DNA of 64,000 bases, taken from Agromyces mariniharenae. GTDB taxonomy: Bacteria; Actinomycetota; Actinomycetes; Actinomycetales; Microbacteriaceae. The stretch covers positions 2,340,891-2,404,890 of the forward strand of contig NZ_VSSB01000001.1 in assembly GCF_008122505.1 (NCBI RefSeq), written 5' to 3'. The notes below the pieces were generated by a model. That model was not told where the DNA came from. It saw only the letters and a list, made by a program, of their open reading frames with translations, and did not search any database. Each line of letters starts with the position of its first letter. Within the stretch, counting starts at the first letter, position 1. Position numbers and translations under genes: made by a program. Positions 1 to 9,562 of this stretch are shown one piece after another.

Positions 1-653
1 ACGAGATCGGTGATCTCGCGGTCGCTCCCGTACGACGTCAGCACCTCGTTCAGCAGGCGTCGCACCATCTCGGGCGTGATCCACTCGCGCGCGTGCTGCG
101 CTGCGAGGAACACCGTCGTCGGACGGCTGCCCTCGGCGACCTTGCCGGGGTTGCGCGTCACGCGGACGGCCTGCATCTCGGTGCCCTCCCACGTCGTGCC
201 GAACGTGACGAGCTCGGCGATGTCGGGATACGCGGCCGCCTGGGCCGCGAGCTCCTCCGCGATGCCCCCCTCGCCGAGGTAGGTGCGGAACACGCCCTCG
301 GGAACCGCCTCAGCGGAGAACGAGCGCATCCGCTGGTCGGCCGCTCCCTCGTCGACCACGGGCTGCAGGTCGATGCCCTGCTTCCGGACCTGCTCGGCCT
401 GCACGGCCGGCAGGACGACCTGCACGGCGAACGTGCCGTCCTCGGCCGGCTCGACCCGGAGCTCGCCCTCGGCGCGGTCGACGCCGAGCTCGGCGATCGT
501 CGCGAGGCCCTGCTCATCGACCGTGGCCTCGTACACGCCGACGCCGACGGTATCCGGCAGGTCGGATGACGGTGGACTCGCCATGGCCGGCGCGGCGCCG
601 ACCCCCGAGATGACCAATGCCGCTGCGGTGGCGACGGCGAGCTGACGGAACAT
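1..653 (-). CDS. secreted M14 zinc carboxypeptidase (N-terminal part, cut by window edge)
   Basis: About 217 residues are visible; the gene runs off the left edge. It starts at ATG 653 behind an AAGGGGG ribosome site. The first 25 residues are a classic signal peptide (hydrophobic AAALVISG core, cleavage after AMA), so the enzyme is exported. After a roughly 120-residue prodomain-like stretch comes the first zinc motif of the M14 family, QHAREW near residues 186-191 (His and Glu zinc ligands), followed by ITPEM. The family removes C-terminal residues from peptides. The remaining ligand His and catalytic Glu lie outside the window, so activity is inferred. A second, unrelated-looking M14 gene lies at 41.3 kb. 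Confidence 0.85.
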   Translation of the reverse strand, partial: MFRQLAVATAAALVISGVGAAPAMASPPSSDLPDTVGVGVYEATVDEQGLATIAELGVDRAEGELRVEPAEDGTFAVQVVLPAVQAEQVRKQGIDLQPVVDEGAADQRMRSFSAEAVPEGVFRTYLGEGGIAEELAAQAAAYPDIAELVTFGTTWEGTEMQAVRVTRNPGKVAEGSRPTTVFLAAQHAREWITPEMVRRLLNEVLTSYGSDREITDL

Positions 654-880
654 GCGTACCCCCTTGTGCGCGATGCGTCTTCGCCGGGGTGATCACCCGG
701 CCGTCCGCTCGCGGAGGTTCGCCGCGACACGAACGATCCTCATCTTGGTCCCCGGCTCGGGTGCGGGTCAACCCGTTGCGGAGAACATTCGCCGAATCGG
801 GGACCCGAGCCCCTGAGTCGCCGCCGCGAGGCCCTGCCCCTTCCGGCCGCGGTGTCGGCGCCGCGTGCGAGCATGGGTGC

Positions 881-3800
881 ATGCCCGCCGAGCCCGCCTC
901 CCGCCCCGGCGCGCGCGGCGAACGGCCGCACGACTGGCGTCGCGCGATCGCCTCGCTCACGGCTGCGCCCTCGGGTCTGCCGGCGGCGTCCGACGAGAAG
1001 GATGCCGCGTCGCGGACTTCGCGCGACGCCCGACCGACCGCCGCTCCGCGCCCCCTCGCGATGCAGTTCGAGCTGCGCCGCGACGTGCCCCGACGGCCCG
1101 GGGAGTGGCAGGGGCGCCGCGACGAGCCCGCCCGGCGCGCGGCATCCGTCGACCGGCTCGCGGTGCGCCCGGTCACCGCCGGCGCGCGGGGTCGCTGGGT
1201 CAAGGCCGGGCTCACGTGGCAGAACATCGCCTACCAGGCGAGCGCCGGCGGATTCGACCACGCGCAGTCGCGATGGTTCGGGCAGTTCGCGCTGCTGAAG
1301 GGCGGCTCGACCGCGGTGTACCAGCCCTCCGGGTCCGAGTGGATCGCGCTCGACGAGTTCGAGAGCCCCCTGCTCTGGGCGCTGCTCGCCGAGGCGCGAC
1401 GGCTCGGCATCGCGCTCGCCGGATCGACGGCGACGCCCGCGGTCGTCGTGCACGACGCGGCATCCGTGGCGCTCGACGCGACGATCGGCGACGACGGCGA
1501 CCTCGTGCTCGAGCCGATCGTGCGCCTCGGCGACGAGGCCGCGGACGCTCGCCCGGTGCAGCACGTGCGCCGGATCGGCGGCCACGGCCTCTACCGCTTC
1601 GACTTCGACGCCGGGGTGCTCGAGCTCGCGCCCCTGGCGGCGCCGCTCGGGCCTGCCGAGTCCGCCGCGCTCGACGACGGCCGCCACGTGCGAGTGCCCG
1701 CCGCGGAGGTCCCCGAGTTCCTGCGGGCGCACGTCCACCGGCTCGCGCGGTCGATCGCGATCGTGAGCCGCGACGACAGCTTCGCGCCGCCGGCGCCGCC
1801 GCCCGCGACGCTCGTGCTCGACGCGCGGCACGAGCCCGGCGACGTGCTGCGGCTCGCGTGGCGGTGGGAGCACGCCGACGGGCGCGCGACCCCGGTCGAC
1901 GCGTCCGTGGCCGCCTCCGCCGCCGACCCCGACCTCGACGACGACCTGCTCGCCCGGGTCGCCGACGTGCTCGGCTGGGTGCCGCTCGAGGCGGTGCTCC
2001 TGCGCGGCGCCGACGCCGCCGAGTTCACGGTCGAGCGGATGCCGCGACTCGAGCGCCTGGCCGAGCGCGGTGCGCTGCGCATCGACGTGCGCGGCATCCG
2101 GCCCGACTACCGCCGTGCCGAAGGCGAGCCGCGCCTGCGGATCACGGCCGTCGAGTCGCAGAAGGCCGACTGGTTCGACCTCGGCGTGCAGCTCACCGTC
2201 GACGGTCGACCCGTGCCGTTCCAGCGGCTCTTCACCGCGCTCGCGAAGGGCCAGCGCCGCCTGCTGCTCGTCGACAAGACGTACCTCTCGCTCGCGGATC
2301 CCCTGTTCGATCCGCTCCGCGAGCTCATCGAGGAGGCCGGCACGGTCGCCGAATGGGAGACCGGCACGCTCCCCATCCACCGCAGTCGCATGGGACTCTG
2401 GGCCGACTTCGAGGACCTCGCGCACGAGGCCGAACCCGCGGTCGCCTGGCGTCGCATCGTCGAGGGGCTCTCGCACGGGGGCGTCGAGGAACTGGCACCG
2501 CCCGAGGGGCTCGCGCTGCCGTTGCGGCCGTACCAGCTCGCGGGGTTCCGGTGGCTGGCGTTCCTGTGGGCGAACCGGCTCGGCGGCGTCCTCGCCGACG
2601 ATATGGGGCTCGGCAAGACGGTGCAGGCGCTCGCGCTCATGCAGCACGCGCGCAACGCGGTGGTCGCACCCTCGTTCCTCGTCGTCGTCCCCACGTCGGT
2701 CGCGTCGAACTGGATGCGCGAGGCGGCGCGCTTCACGCCCGACCTCCGGGTCGCCACGGTCACCTCGACCGAGGCGCGGCGTCGCGGCCGCATCGCGGAG
2801 GCCGCGGCATCCGCCGACGTCGTGGTCACGACCTACGCGGTGCTGCGGCTCGAGGCCGCAGCGTTCGCCGCGCTCGAGTGGGGCGGGCTCCTGCTCGACG
2901 AGGCGCAGTTCGTGAAAAACTCCGCGACGAAGGTGCACGACGCCGCCCGCGGCATCCGTGCGCCGTTCCGGCTCGCCATGACCGGCACGCCGATCGAGAA
3001 CCACGTGGGCGACCTGTGGGCGATCCTGCGGATCGTCGCGCCCGGCCTGTTCCCGTCGCGGCGCGCGTTCGACGAGACCTACCGCCGCCCGATCGAGCAG
3101 GACGGCAACGTCGAGCGGCGCGAGCGGCTGCGCCGCCGCATCCGCCCGCTCATCCTGCGCCGCACGAAGGAGCTGGTCGCGCCCGAGCTGCCGCCGAAGC
3201 AGGAGCAGGTGCTCGCCGTCGAGCTCGCGCCCGCGCACCGGCGCCTCTACGACGCGACCCTGCAGCGCGAGCGGCAGAAGCTCCTCGGCCTCGTCGACGA
3301 CCTCGACCGCCAGCGATTCATCGTCTACCGCTCGCTCACCTTGCTGCGCATGCTCGCGCTCGACGCCGCGCTCATCGACGAGGAGCGGTACGCCGGCTAC
3401 CCGTCGGCCAAGCTCGACGCGCTGTTCGAGCAGCTCGACGACGTGCTCGCGGAGGGGCATCGGGCGCTCGTGTTCAGCCAGTTCACCTCGTTCCTCGGGC
3501 GCGCGAGGGCTCGACTGGATGCCGCGGGCATCCCCTCCGCGTACCTCGACGGGTCGACGCCGGTGCGACGCCGCGACGCCGAGATCGCGCGGTTCCGCGC
3601 CGGCGAGGCATCCGTGTTCCTCATCAGCCTGAAGGCGGGCGGGTTCGGCCTCAACCTCACCGAGGCCGACTACGTGTTCCTGCTCGACCCGTGGTGGAAT
3701 CCGGCGAGCGAGTCCCAGGCCGTCGACCGCGCCCACCGCATCGGCCAGGCGAAGCAGGTCATGGTCTACCGGCTCGTCGCGCAGGGCACCATCGAGGAGA

Positions 3801-3988
3801 AGGTCATGGCGCTGAAGGCGCGCAAGGGCGAGCTGGTCGCGTCGATCCTCGACGCCTGGGCGGATGCCGCGAGCTCGCGTGGCGGCGATGCGGGCGTCGC
3901 GTCGGGCCCCGCAGGCCGGCGGGGCGCCGGCCTGCGCGCGGCCGAGACGCTCACGGCCGACGACCTGCGGCAGCTGCTCGAGGGGTGA
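881..3988 (+). CDS. Snf2-family DNA-dependent ATPase/helicase
   Basis: 1035 residues. Start chosen at ATG 881 because the protein upstream of it is low-complexity Arg-rich read-through. The C-terminal half holds a complete Snf2 ATPase: Walker A DDMGLGKT near residue 573, DEAQ box near 673, TGTPIEN near 701, then the helicase C lobe with VFSQFTSF near 864, GLNLTEAD, and DPWWNPASESQAVDRAHRIGQ-type motif VI near 936-956. The 500-residue N-terminal part matches the usual actinobacterial Snf2 layout, but I see no Cys-rich SWIM zinc finger. Family members remodel protein-DNA complexes using ATP; the specific substrate cannot be read from sequence. It converges with the P-type ATPase gene with only 3 bases between the stop codons. 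Confidence 0.9.
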   Translation: MPAEPASRPGARGERPHDWRRAIASLTAAPSGLPAASDEKDAASRTSRDARPTAAPRPLAMQFELRRDVPRRPGEWQGRRDEPARRAASVDRLAVRPVTAGARGRWVKAGLTWQNIAYQASAGGFDHAQSRWFGQFALLKGGSTAVYQPSGSEWIALDEFESPLLWALLAEARRLGIALAGSTATPAVVVHDAASVALDATIGDDGDLVLEPIVRLGDEAADARPVQHVRRIGGHGLYRFDFDAGVLELAPLAAPLGPAESAALDDGRHVRVPAAEVPEFLRAHVHRLARSIAIVSRDDSFAPPAPPPATLVLDARHEPGDVLRLAWRWEHADGRATPVDASVAASAADPDLDDDLLARVADVLGWVPLEAVLLRGADAAEFTVERMPRLERLAERGALRIDVRGIRPDYRRAEGEPRLRITAVESQKADWFDLGVQLTVDGRPVPFQRLFTALAKGQRRLLLVDKTYLSLADPLFDPLRELIEEAGTVAEWETGTLPIHRSRMGLWADFEDLAHEAEPAVAWRRIVEGLSHGGVEELAPPEGLALPLRPYQLAGFRWLAFLWANRLGGVLADDMGLGKTVQALALMQHARNAVVAPSFLVVVPTSVASNWMREAARFTPDLRVATVTSTEARRRGRIAEAAASADVVVTTYAVLRLEAAAFAALEWGGLLLDEAQFVKNSATKVHDAARGIRAPFRLAMTGTPIENHVGDLWAILRIVAPGLFPSRRAFDETYRRPIEQDGNVERRERLRRRIRPLILRRTKELVAPELPPKQEQVLAVELAPAHRRLYDATLQRERQKLLGLVDDLDRQRFIVYRSLTLLRMLALDAALIDEERYAGYPSAKLDALFEQLDDVLAEGHRALVFSQFTSFLGRARARLDAAGIPSAYLDGSTPVRRRDAEIARFRAGEASVFLISLKAGGFGLNLTEADYVFLLDPWWNPASESQAVDRAHRIGQAKQVMVYRLVAQGTIEEKVMALKARKGELVASILDAWADAASSRGGDAGVASGPAGRRGAGLRAAETLTADDLRQLLEG

Positions 3989-3991
3989 GGG

Positions 3992-6745
3992 TCAGCGCGC
4001 GACGGCCGTCGGCGCGACCCTCCGTCCCGGCTGACGGCTCGCCGCCCGGCGCCGGCGGATCCACTTGTCTCCCTCGACCACGACGAGCAGGATCAGCGTC
4101 AGCCCGATGCACTCCAGCCACTGCCAGCCCGTGAGCGACACCGTGCCGAGCGCTCGCTGCAGCAGCCCGACCTCCGTCGACGCCACGATGAGCACGACCG
4201 GCCAGATGAGGATCTTCGTCACCGCCCAGATCGGCGGGAGCAGGCCCGACTCGGGCGTGCGACGCATGAGCAGCGCGCTCAGCACCGTGGCGAGCCCGAG
4301 CACGACGTAGGCCATGGTCATCGACGCCGTCGGCTCGCTCGGGCTCGGCTCGTCGGGTCCCCACACGAGCGGGACCAGCGCGATGAGGAAGATGACCGCG
4401 CCGTAGACGAGCCACTCGACGAGCGACACCGGGTTCACGACGCCGATCCTCGGATCGCGCGGCGGGTGGTTCATGATGCCGGGCGGGTTCGCGTCGGCGG
4501 CGATCGCGAGCACGGCGAACAGCGCCACGAAGAAGTTGATGAACAGCACCTGCGCCGGGAAGAGCGCGACGCCCTCGGCGATCGAGAATGCGCTCGCGGC
4601 GAGGAACAGCATGATCAGGCTGAGCAGCTGCGTCATCTGGAAGCGGAGGTACGCCGTGATCTTCGAGTACACGATGCGGCCGAGCTCGACCGCGTGCACG
4701 AGCGTCGCGAAGTTGTCGTCGGTGAGCACGAGCTTCGCCGCCTGCTTCGTGACCTCCGAGCCCGATCCCATGGCCACGCCGATGTTCGCCTGCTTGATCG
4801 CGGCCGCGTCGTTCACGGCGTCGCCCGTCATGGCGACGATGTTCCCCTTCGCCTGGAGCAGGCCGACGAGCCGCAGCTTGTCGTCGGGCGTGACGCGACC
4901 GAACACGTGCAGGTCGGGGAGTCGGCGCGACAGCTCCTCGTCGCTCATCTGCTTGAGGTCGGCGCCGCTCACCGCGCCCGCGCCGAGCCCGAGCTCCGCA
5001 CCGATGGCGCCCGCCGTGACGGCGTGGTCACCGGTGATCATGCGCACGTCGATGCCGGCGGCGTGTGCGACCTCGACGGCCGCCTTGGCCTCGGGGCGCA
5101 GCGGGTCGACGATGCCGACGATCCCGATGAGCACGAGCTCCTCGACCCACGACATCGGATCGGCGGCGATCCGTCCCTCGTCGGCGTCGTCGACGAAGCG
5201 AGCCGCGAAGGCGAGGGTGCGCAGGCCGGTCGCCGAGAGGCGCTCGAGTTCGGCGGTCGCCGAGTCGGCGGCGACGGGCACGATCTCGCGGTCCTCGCCG
5301 AGCATGGTCGTGCACCGCTTGAGCACCACGTCGGGCGCGCCCTTCACGAGCAGCACCAGCCGCTTCTCGCCGCGGACGGGGATCCGCTGCAGCGTCGCCA
5401 TGAACTTGTAGTCGGAGTCGAACGGCACCTCGGCCAGCCGCGGGTACTCGCGGCGGGCGTCGTCGGCGTCGACGCCGAGCTTCGCGGCGAGCACGATGAG
5501 CGCGGCCTCCGTCGGGTCGCCGACCACGTCGCCCTCGGTCGAGACCGTCGCGTCGTTCGGCAGTCCGATCGCGAGCCCGAGCGTCGGCGCGTCGAGCGGC
5601 TCGTCCGTCGTGCCGAGCACGCGTCCGTCGAACGAGTACCCCTCGCCCGTGACCCGGTAGGTGTTGCCGCCCGCCCACGCGGTGCGCACCGTCATCTGGT
5701 TGAGCGTGAGGGTGCCGGTCTTGTCGGAGCAGATGGCGCTCGTCGCGCCGAGTGTCTCGACGTCGTTGAGCGACGCCACGATCGCCCGCTCCTTCGCGAG
5801 CTTCGAGGCGCCCCACGCGAGCAGGCTCTGCACGAACACGGGCAGGCCGGTCGGGATCGCGGAGATCGCCACGGCTGTCGCGAGGAACAGCAGCTCGTCG
5901 AGGCTCTGTCCGCGTGCGAAGCCGATGAGCACGATCACGAGCACCGCGCTCCACGCGATGATGCCGAGCACCTTCGTCAGGCTGTCGAGCTCGAGCTGGA
6001 GCGGCGACTTCTTGTCGCCGACCTGCGTGAGCAGCGAGGCGATGCGGCCCATCTGGGTGCGCATGCCCGTCTCGACCACGACGATGCGGGCGGTCCCGCG
6101 CGTGACCGACGTGTTCTGGAAGACCATCGACGTGCGGTCGGCGAGCGCCGTGTCGGGTGCGTTCTCGGCCGGGCCCTTCGGGATCGGCAGCGACTCGCCG
6201 GTGAGGGCGGACTCCTGCGTCTCGAGGTTCGCCGACCGCAGGATGCGACCGTCTGCCGGCACCAGGTCGCCGGACTCGAGCTCCACGATGTCGCCCGGCA
6301 CGAGCTGGGTGGCATCGACCTGCGACAGGCTCCCGTCGCGCACGACGCGGGCCTGGGGCGTCTGCAGCTTGGCGAGCGCGTCGACGCTGCGCCGCGCCTT
6401 CACCTCCTGGCGCGTGCCCGTGATGACGTTGAACAGCACGAGGATCGCCACGATGATCGCCGTCGTGAACTGCTGGATGAGCAGCGACACGATCGTCACC
6501 GCGATGAGCATGAGCGTCATGAGCTCGAGCACCTGGCTCAGCGCGATCCGCCACACGCTCGGCGGTGGAGCGCTCTGCAGGGCGTTCAGGCCGACCTCGG
6601 CGCGCCGCTTCTCGACCTCGGCCGCGGCCAAGCCGCGCGCCCCGTCGGTCTTCGCCTCGGTCACGGCGGTGTCGGGCGCGAGGGCCCACCATTCGACGCC
6701 GTGATCCTCCGCCTCGGTCGTGGTGCTCTGGACTTCGATGCTCAC
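3992..6745 (-). CDS. P-type cation-transporting ATPase with altered ion-site motif
   Basis: 917 residues from GTG 6745 (GGGGG ribosome site just upstream). An N-terminal cation-ATPase domain and two membrane helices are followed by the TGES actuator loop, the helix-4 motif, phosphorylation site DKTGTLT (Asp341), the nucleotide domain, the hinge GDAVND near 641-646 and a six-helix C-terminal membrane block. It belongs to the type II/III P-ATPases that pump cations across the plasma membrane at the cost of ATP. Two motifs are unusual: the helix-4 PEGLP of calcium pumps reads P298-T-G-L-P, losing the ion-binding Glu, and the hinge GDGVNDAPAL reads GDAVNDAAAI. The catalytic Asp is intact, so it should be active, but the ion is unknown. 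Confidence 0.9.
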   Translation of the reverse strand: MSIEVQSTTTEAEDHGVEWWALAPDTAVTEAKTDGARGLAAAEVEKRRAEVGLNALQSAPPPSVWRIALSQVLELMTLMLIAVTIVSLLIQQFTTAIIVAILVLFNVITGTRQEVKARRSVDALAKLQTPQARVVRDGSLSQVDATQLVPGDIVELESGDLVPADGRILRSANLETQESALTGESLPIPKGPAENAPDTALADRTSMVFQNTSVTRGTARIVVVETGMRTQMGRIASLLTQVGDKKSPLQLELDSLTKVLGIIAWSAVLVIVLIGFARGQSLDELLFLATAVAISAIPTGLPVFVQSLLAWGASKLAKERAIVASLNDVETLGATSAICSDKTGTLTLNQMTVRTAWAGGNTYRVTGEGYSFDGRVLGTTDEPLDAPTLGLAIGLPNDATVSTEGDVVGDPTEAALIVLAAKLGVDADDARREYPRLAEVPFDSDYKFMATLQRIPVRGEKRLVLLVKGAPDVVLKRCTTMLGEDREIVPVAADSATAELERLSATGLRTLAFAARFVDDADEGRIAADPMSWVEELVLIGIVGIVDPLRPEAKAAVEVAHAAGIDVRMITGDHAVTAGAIGAELGLGAGAVSGADLKQMSDEELSRRLPDLHVFGRVTPDDKLRLVGLLQAKGNIVAMTGDAVNDAAAIKQANIGVAMGSGSEVTKQAAKLVLTDDNFATLVHAVELGRIVYSKITAYLRFQMTQLLSLIMLFLAASAFSIAEGVALFPAQVLFINFFVALFAVLAIAADANPPGIMNHPPRDPRIGVVNPVSLVEWLVYGAVIFLIALVPLVWGPDEPSPSEPTASMTMAYVVLGLATVLSALLMRRTPESGLLPPIWAVTKILIWPVVLIVASTEVGLLQRALGTVSLTGWQWLECIGLTLILLVVVEGDKWIRRRRAASRQPGRRVAPTAVAR

Positions 6746-6834
6746 AAGACCCCCAGGGACGTCGTGCCGACTGTGGCCAGAGTAATGCCGAAGCAGCGAC
6801 GAGTGGGAGAGTCCGAACGGGGGAATCCGAACCG

Positions 6835-8181
6835 TCAGCGCCCGAATCGGCCCCAGCGGTCGCGGCGGCGCGAGCGCGGCTCGTCGAGCCCGATGTGCAC
6901 GCGGGTGCGCTTGCGCTCCCAGATGACCATGCCCGCGCCGAGCGCCCAGAGCGGCACCTGCGTGAGGAACGCGAGGCGGAACGCCTCGAGCGAGTAGGTC
7001 GCGGGCGTGCCGGCGCCCTGCGCGTCCATGGCGATGCCGATGAACAGGATCGCGAGGAGGCCGGCGAGGAAACCGCCGCCGTTCACGATGCCGGTCGCGG
7101 TGCTGAGACGGTGGCTCGGGTTGAACGTGCGCGCGTGGTCGAACGCGATCATCGACGCCGGACCGCCGGTGCCGAGGGCGGCCGCGAGCAGGAACAGGAG
7201 CAGGAGGGGGGCGGGCCCCGGCCAGAGGATGACGGCGAGCCACGCCACCGCCTGGATCGCGATCGTCGGCAGCACGAGCATGCGCGATCGGCGCATGGGG
7301 TGCCGGCTCGACAGGGCGCCGATGACCGGACCGACGAGGATGCCGAAGATCACGAACGACGTGACGACGAGCGACGCGACGGCGGGCGACAGGCCCTCGC
7401 CGGCGGTGAGGAACGGGAAGCCCCACAGCATGACGAACGCGGTGCCGGCGAACGGCGTCGCGAAGTGCGACCAGAACGCGAGCCGCGTCGCGGGGTGCGC
7501 CCACGACTCGCGGAAGCCCTCGCGCAGGTCGGCCGCGCTCGTCACGACGCGGATGGCGCCGGTCTCGGTGTCGACCGCGACGTCGGCGTTCCGATCGGGC
7601 GGGTGGTTGCGGATGATCGCGAACGTGAGGATCGAGAACAGCACCCCGAGCCCGGCGAGGCTGCCGAACGCGATGGTCCACGAGGTCGCATGCAGCAGCG
7701 CGGCGAGCGGGAGGATCGAGATGATCTGCCCGAACTGCCCGACGAGCCCGGTGAACTGCACGAGCACAGGCGCCTGCCGGTCGGGGAACCACACCGCGAT
7801 CAGGCGCAGCACGCTCGGGAAGACGGCCGCGTCGCCGGCGCCGATGAGCACGCGGGCGAGGATGCCGATGCCGACGTCGGTGGCGAAGGCCATCACGAGC
7901 TGCCCGAGCGCCATGAGCACCATGCCGGCCGTCACGATCGGCCGGGCGCCGAACCGGTCGAGGAGCAGGCCCACGGGGATCTGCATCGCGCCGTACACGG
8001 CGAGCTGGATGACCGCGAACATCGACAGCGCCGAGGCATCCGCGTCGAACCTGACGGCGGCGTCGACGCCGACCGACGAGAGGGACGTGCGGTTCGTGAC
8101 CGAGAGCACGTAGGCGGCCACGCCGACGGTCCACACCAGCCACATGCGCCACGGGCGCGCGGGGGTGGGGAGAATCGTCAC
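6835..8181 (-). CDS. MFS transporter, 12-helix
   Basis: 448 residues from GTG 8181. Hydrophobic segments are spread as two sets of six with a loop of about 40 residues in the middle (DRNADVAVDTETG region). The MFS signature LLLDRFGARP sits between helices 2 and 3, and ARVLIGAGDAAVFPS is typical of helix 4-5 in nitrate/anion or sugar-acid type carriers. The substrate cannot be assigned. The start is only 67 bases after the stop of the acid-sugar kinase on the same strand, so it could be the last gene of that operon and move the same substrate or product, but it could equally be independent. Confidence 0.85.
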   Translation of the reverse strand: MTILPTPARPWRMWLVWTVGVAAYVLSVTNRTSLSSVGVDAAVRFDADASALSMFAVIQLAVYGAMQIPVGLLLDRFGARPIVTAGMVLMALGQLVMAFATDVGIGILARVLIGAGDAAVFPSVLRLIAVWFPDRQAPVLVQFTGLVGQFGQIISILPLAALLHATSWTIAFGSLAGLGVLFSILTFAIIRNHPPDRNADVAVDTETGAIRVVTSAADLREGFRESWAHPATRLAFWSHFATPFAGTAFVMLWGFPFLTAGEGLSPAVASLVVTSFVIFGILVGPVIGALSSRHPMRRSRMLVLPTIAIQAVAWLAVILWPGPAPLLLLFLLAAALGTGGPASMIAFDHARTFNPSHRLSTATGIVNGGGFLAGLLAILFIGIAMDAQGAGTPATYSLEAFRLAFLTQVPLWALGAGMVIWERKRTRVHIGLDEPRSRRRDRWGRFGR

Positions 8182-8248
8182 TGGGCCTTCAGGGGGATCG
8201 GTGCCGCGGCGGCATCCGCGCGCCGCCGTTCCAGCCTAGTCGGGGTGG

Positions 8249-9562
8249 TCAGCGCTCCGAGGCGGAGAGCTCGGGGGCTGTGGAGGGCTCCGGCGCCTCG
8301 CCGACGCGCGGTGCCCGCACGCCGACCGCCGCGAGCACGTCGACGAGCGTGGAGGGGTCGCCGACGTTGCCGGGCACGACGATGTAGAGCTTCTCCTCGC
8401 CCTCGGGAGTGACGACCCGCCAGGCCGAGACGCCCGGCAGCACCTGGCCGAGCACGGTCGCGGTGCTGGCGCCGAGGCCGACGCGCGCGATCTCGGCCGA
8501 GGTGATGCCGCCCTTCGACACGACCACGTCGACCGAGTCGCGCAGGCGTGCGGTCGCGCTCGTGAGCGCGGTCATCACGCGCTCGCCGTGGTCGAGCGTG
8601 TTGTGCGCGCGGTCGCGCTGGCGGGCGGATGCCACGACGGCGAGCCCGTGCACGGCCGCGGCCACCGCGGCGGCGTTCGCCACCCGTTCGCCCTCGGCCG
8701 CGGGGTCGGCGAGCGCGCGGCCGGTGTCGACCACGGATGCCGCGCCGAAGTCCCGCTCGACCGGCTCGAGCTGTCGCGTGGCGCCGATCGTGTGCGATCC
8801 GCAGACGAGCAGCGTCGGGGCGGGATCGCGGCGCAGCGGGCTCGGCAGCAGGCCCGTGCTCGCCACGCCGGCGAGCTCCGCAGCGAGCGGGGAGGCCGAC
8901 CGCACGACGACGACGACGCCCGACGCCCATGCGGCGCGCACCGCCGAGGCGATCGCCCGGATGTCGTCGTCGGTCTCGGCGTCGGGCACGACCACGGTGC
9001 CGGGCGCCGCGCCCACGAGGGCGGCGAGCAGGTCGGGGCCGCCCGAGCGCACGTCGCCCAGCGGCACGCGCACGCCCTCGCGCCCGGTCTTCTCGGCGAC
9101 GTACTCGGTGAGCACCGCGGAGCGGAACGGGAACACCGGGTCGTCGGCGTACTCGCTCTCGTGGGCGGGGATCGCCCGGTCGCCGACCCGCACGTAGTGC
9201 GTGCCGTCGACGGTCGTGCGTCCGCCGTCGGGGAAGGCCGGGACGAACAGGATCACGTCGTCGGGCCCCGTGAAGACGGCGGTCTCGGGGAAGACGTGGC
9301 CGCGCAGGGTCGAGTCGCCGCGGAGCACGACGTGCACCGGCTCGCCGAGCGCGTCGGCCGCGGCATCCCGCTCGCTCCGGATGCGCTGCAGGAGCGCGAT
9401 CGCGTCGGGCTCGTGCATGGCGCGGGTGTTGGTGAGCAGGTAGACGCTGTCGGCGCGCCGCAGCGACTGCGTGAGCACCTCGGCGTCCCAGTCGAGCAGG
9501 ACCTCCACGCCCGTCGCCGACTGCGTGCCGGTGGGGTCGTCGTCGAGCACGATGAGCTTCAT
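8249..9562 (-). CDS. four-carbon acid-sugar kinase (DUF1537 family)
   Basis: 437 residues. ATG 9562 overlaps the TGA of the upstream transketolase subunit by 4 bases (ATGA), so translation is coupled. The N-terminal domain opens with DDDPTGTQ (residues 7-14), the acid-sugar binding signature of DUF1537. The C-terminal nucleotide-binding domain shows GSHTIGATRQL and VSKGGITSAEIA, typical of the family, and ends with a VPGNVG loop. Characterised members (OtnK, DtnK and relatives) phosphorylate the terminal hydroxyl of tetronates or keto-tetronates before cleavage to triose phosphates. The exact substrate here is not decided by sequence; the neighbours suggest a keto acid sugar or a branched relative. 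Confidence 0.88.
   Translation of the reverse strand: MKLIVLDDDPTGTQSATGVEVLLDWDAEVLTQSLRRADSVYLLTNTRAMHEPDAIALLQRIRSERDAAADALGEPVHVVLRGDSTLRGHVFPETAVFTGPDDVILFVPAFPDGGRTTVDGTHYVRVGDRAIPAHESEYADDPVFPFRSAVLTEYVAEKTGREGVRVPLGDVRSGGPDLLAALVGAAPGTVVVPDAETDDDIRAIASAVRAAWASGVVVVVRSASPLAAELAGVASTGLLPSPLRRDPAPTLLVCGSHTIGATRQLEPVERDFGAASVVDTGRALADPAAEGERVANAAAVAAAVHGLAVVASARQRDRAHNTLDHGERVMTALTSATARLRDSVDVVVSKGGITSAEIARVGLGASTATVLGQVLPGVSAWRVVTPEGEEKLYIVVPGNVGDPSTLVDVLAAVGVRAPRVGEAPEPSTAPELSASER

Noticed and set aside
654..880. Possible c-di-AMP riboswitch before the M14 carboxypeptidase
   Set aside because: The leader contains CCGGGGACC and AACCTCCGCGAG, faintly like ydaO-type switches before actinobacterial wall hydrolases, but the GGGUGAAUC and AACCUCGUAGG blocks are not present together. 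A covariance-model search would decide.
740..3736. Very long open frame antisense to the Snf2 gene (about 1000 codons)
   Set aside because: At this GC content antisense frames stay open for long stretches. The translation is Arg/Glu/His-rich with no domain, while the opposite strand encodes a complete Snf2 ATPase. The same holds for long shadows opposite most genes.
7000..8200. MFS carrier counted as a certain member of the acid-sugar operon
   Set aside because: The 67-base gap and lack of a second operator leave it undecided; an MHS symporter already provides uptake.
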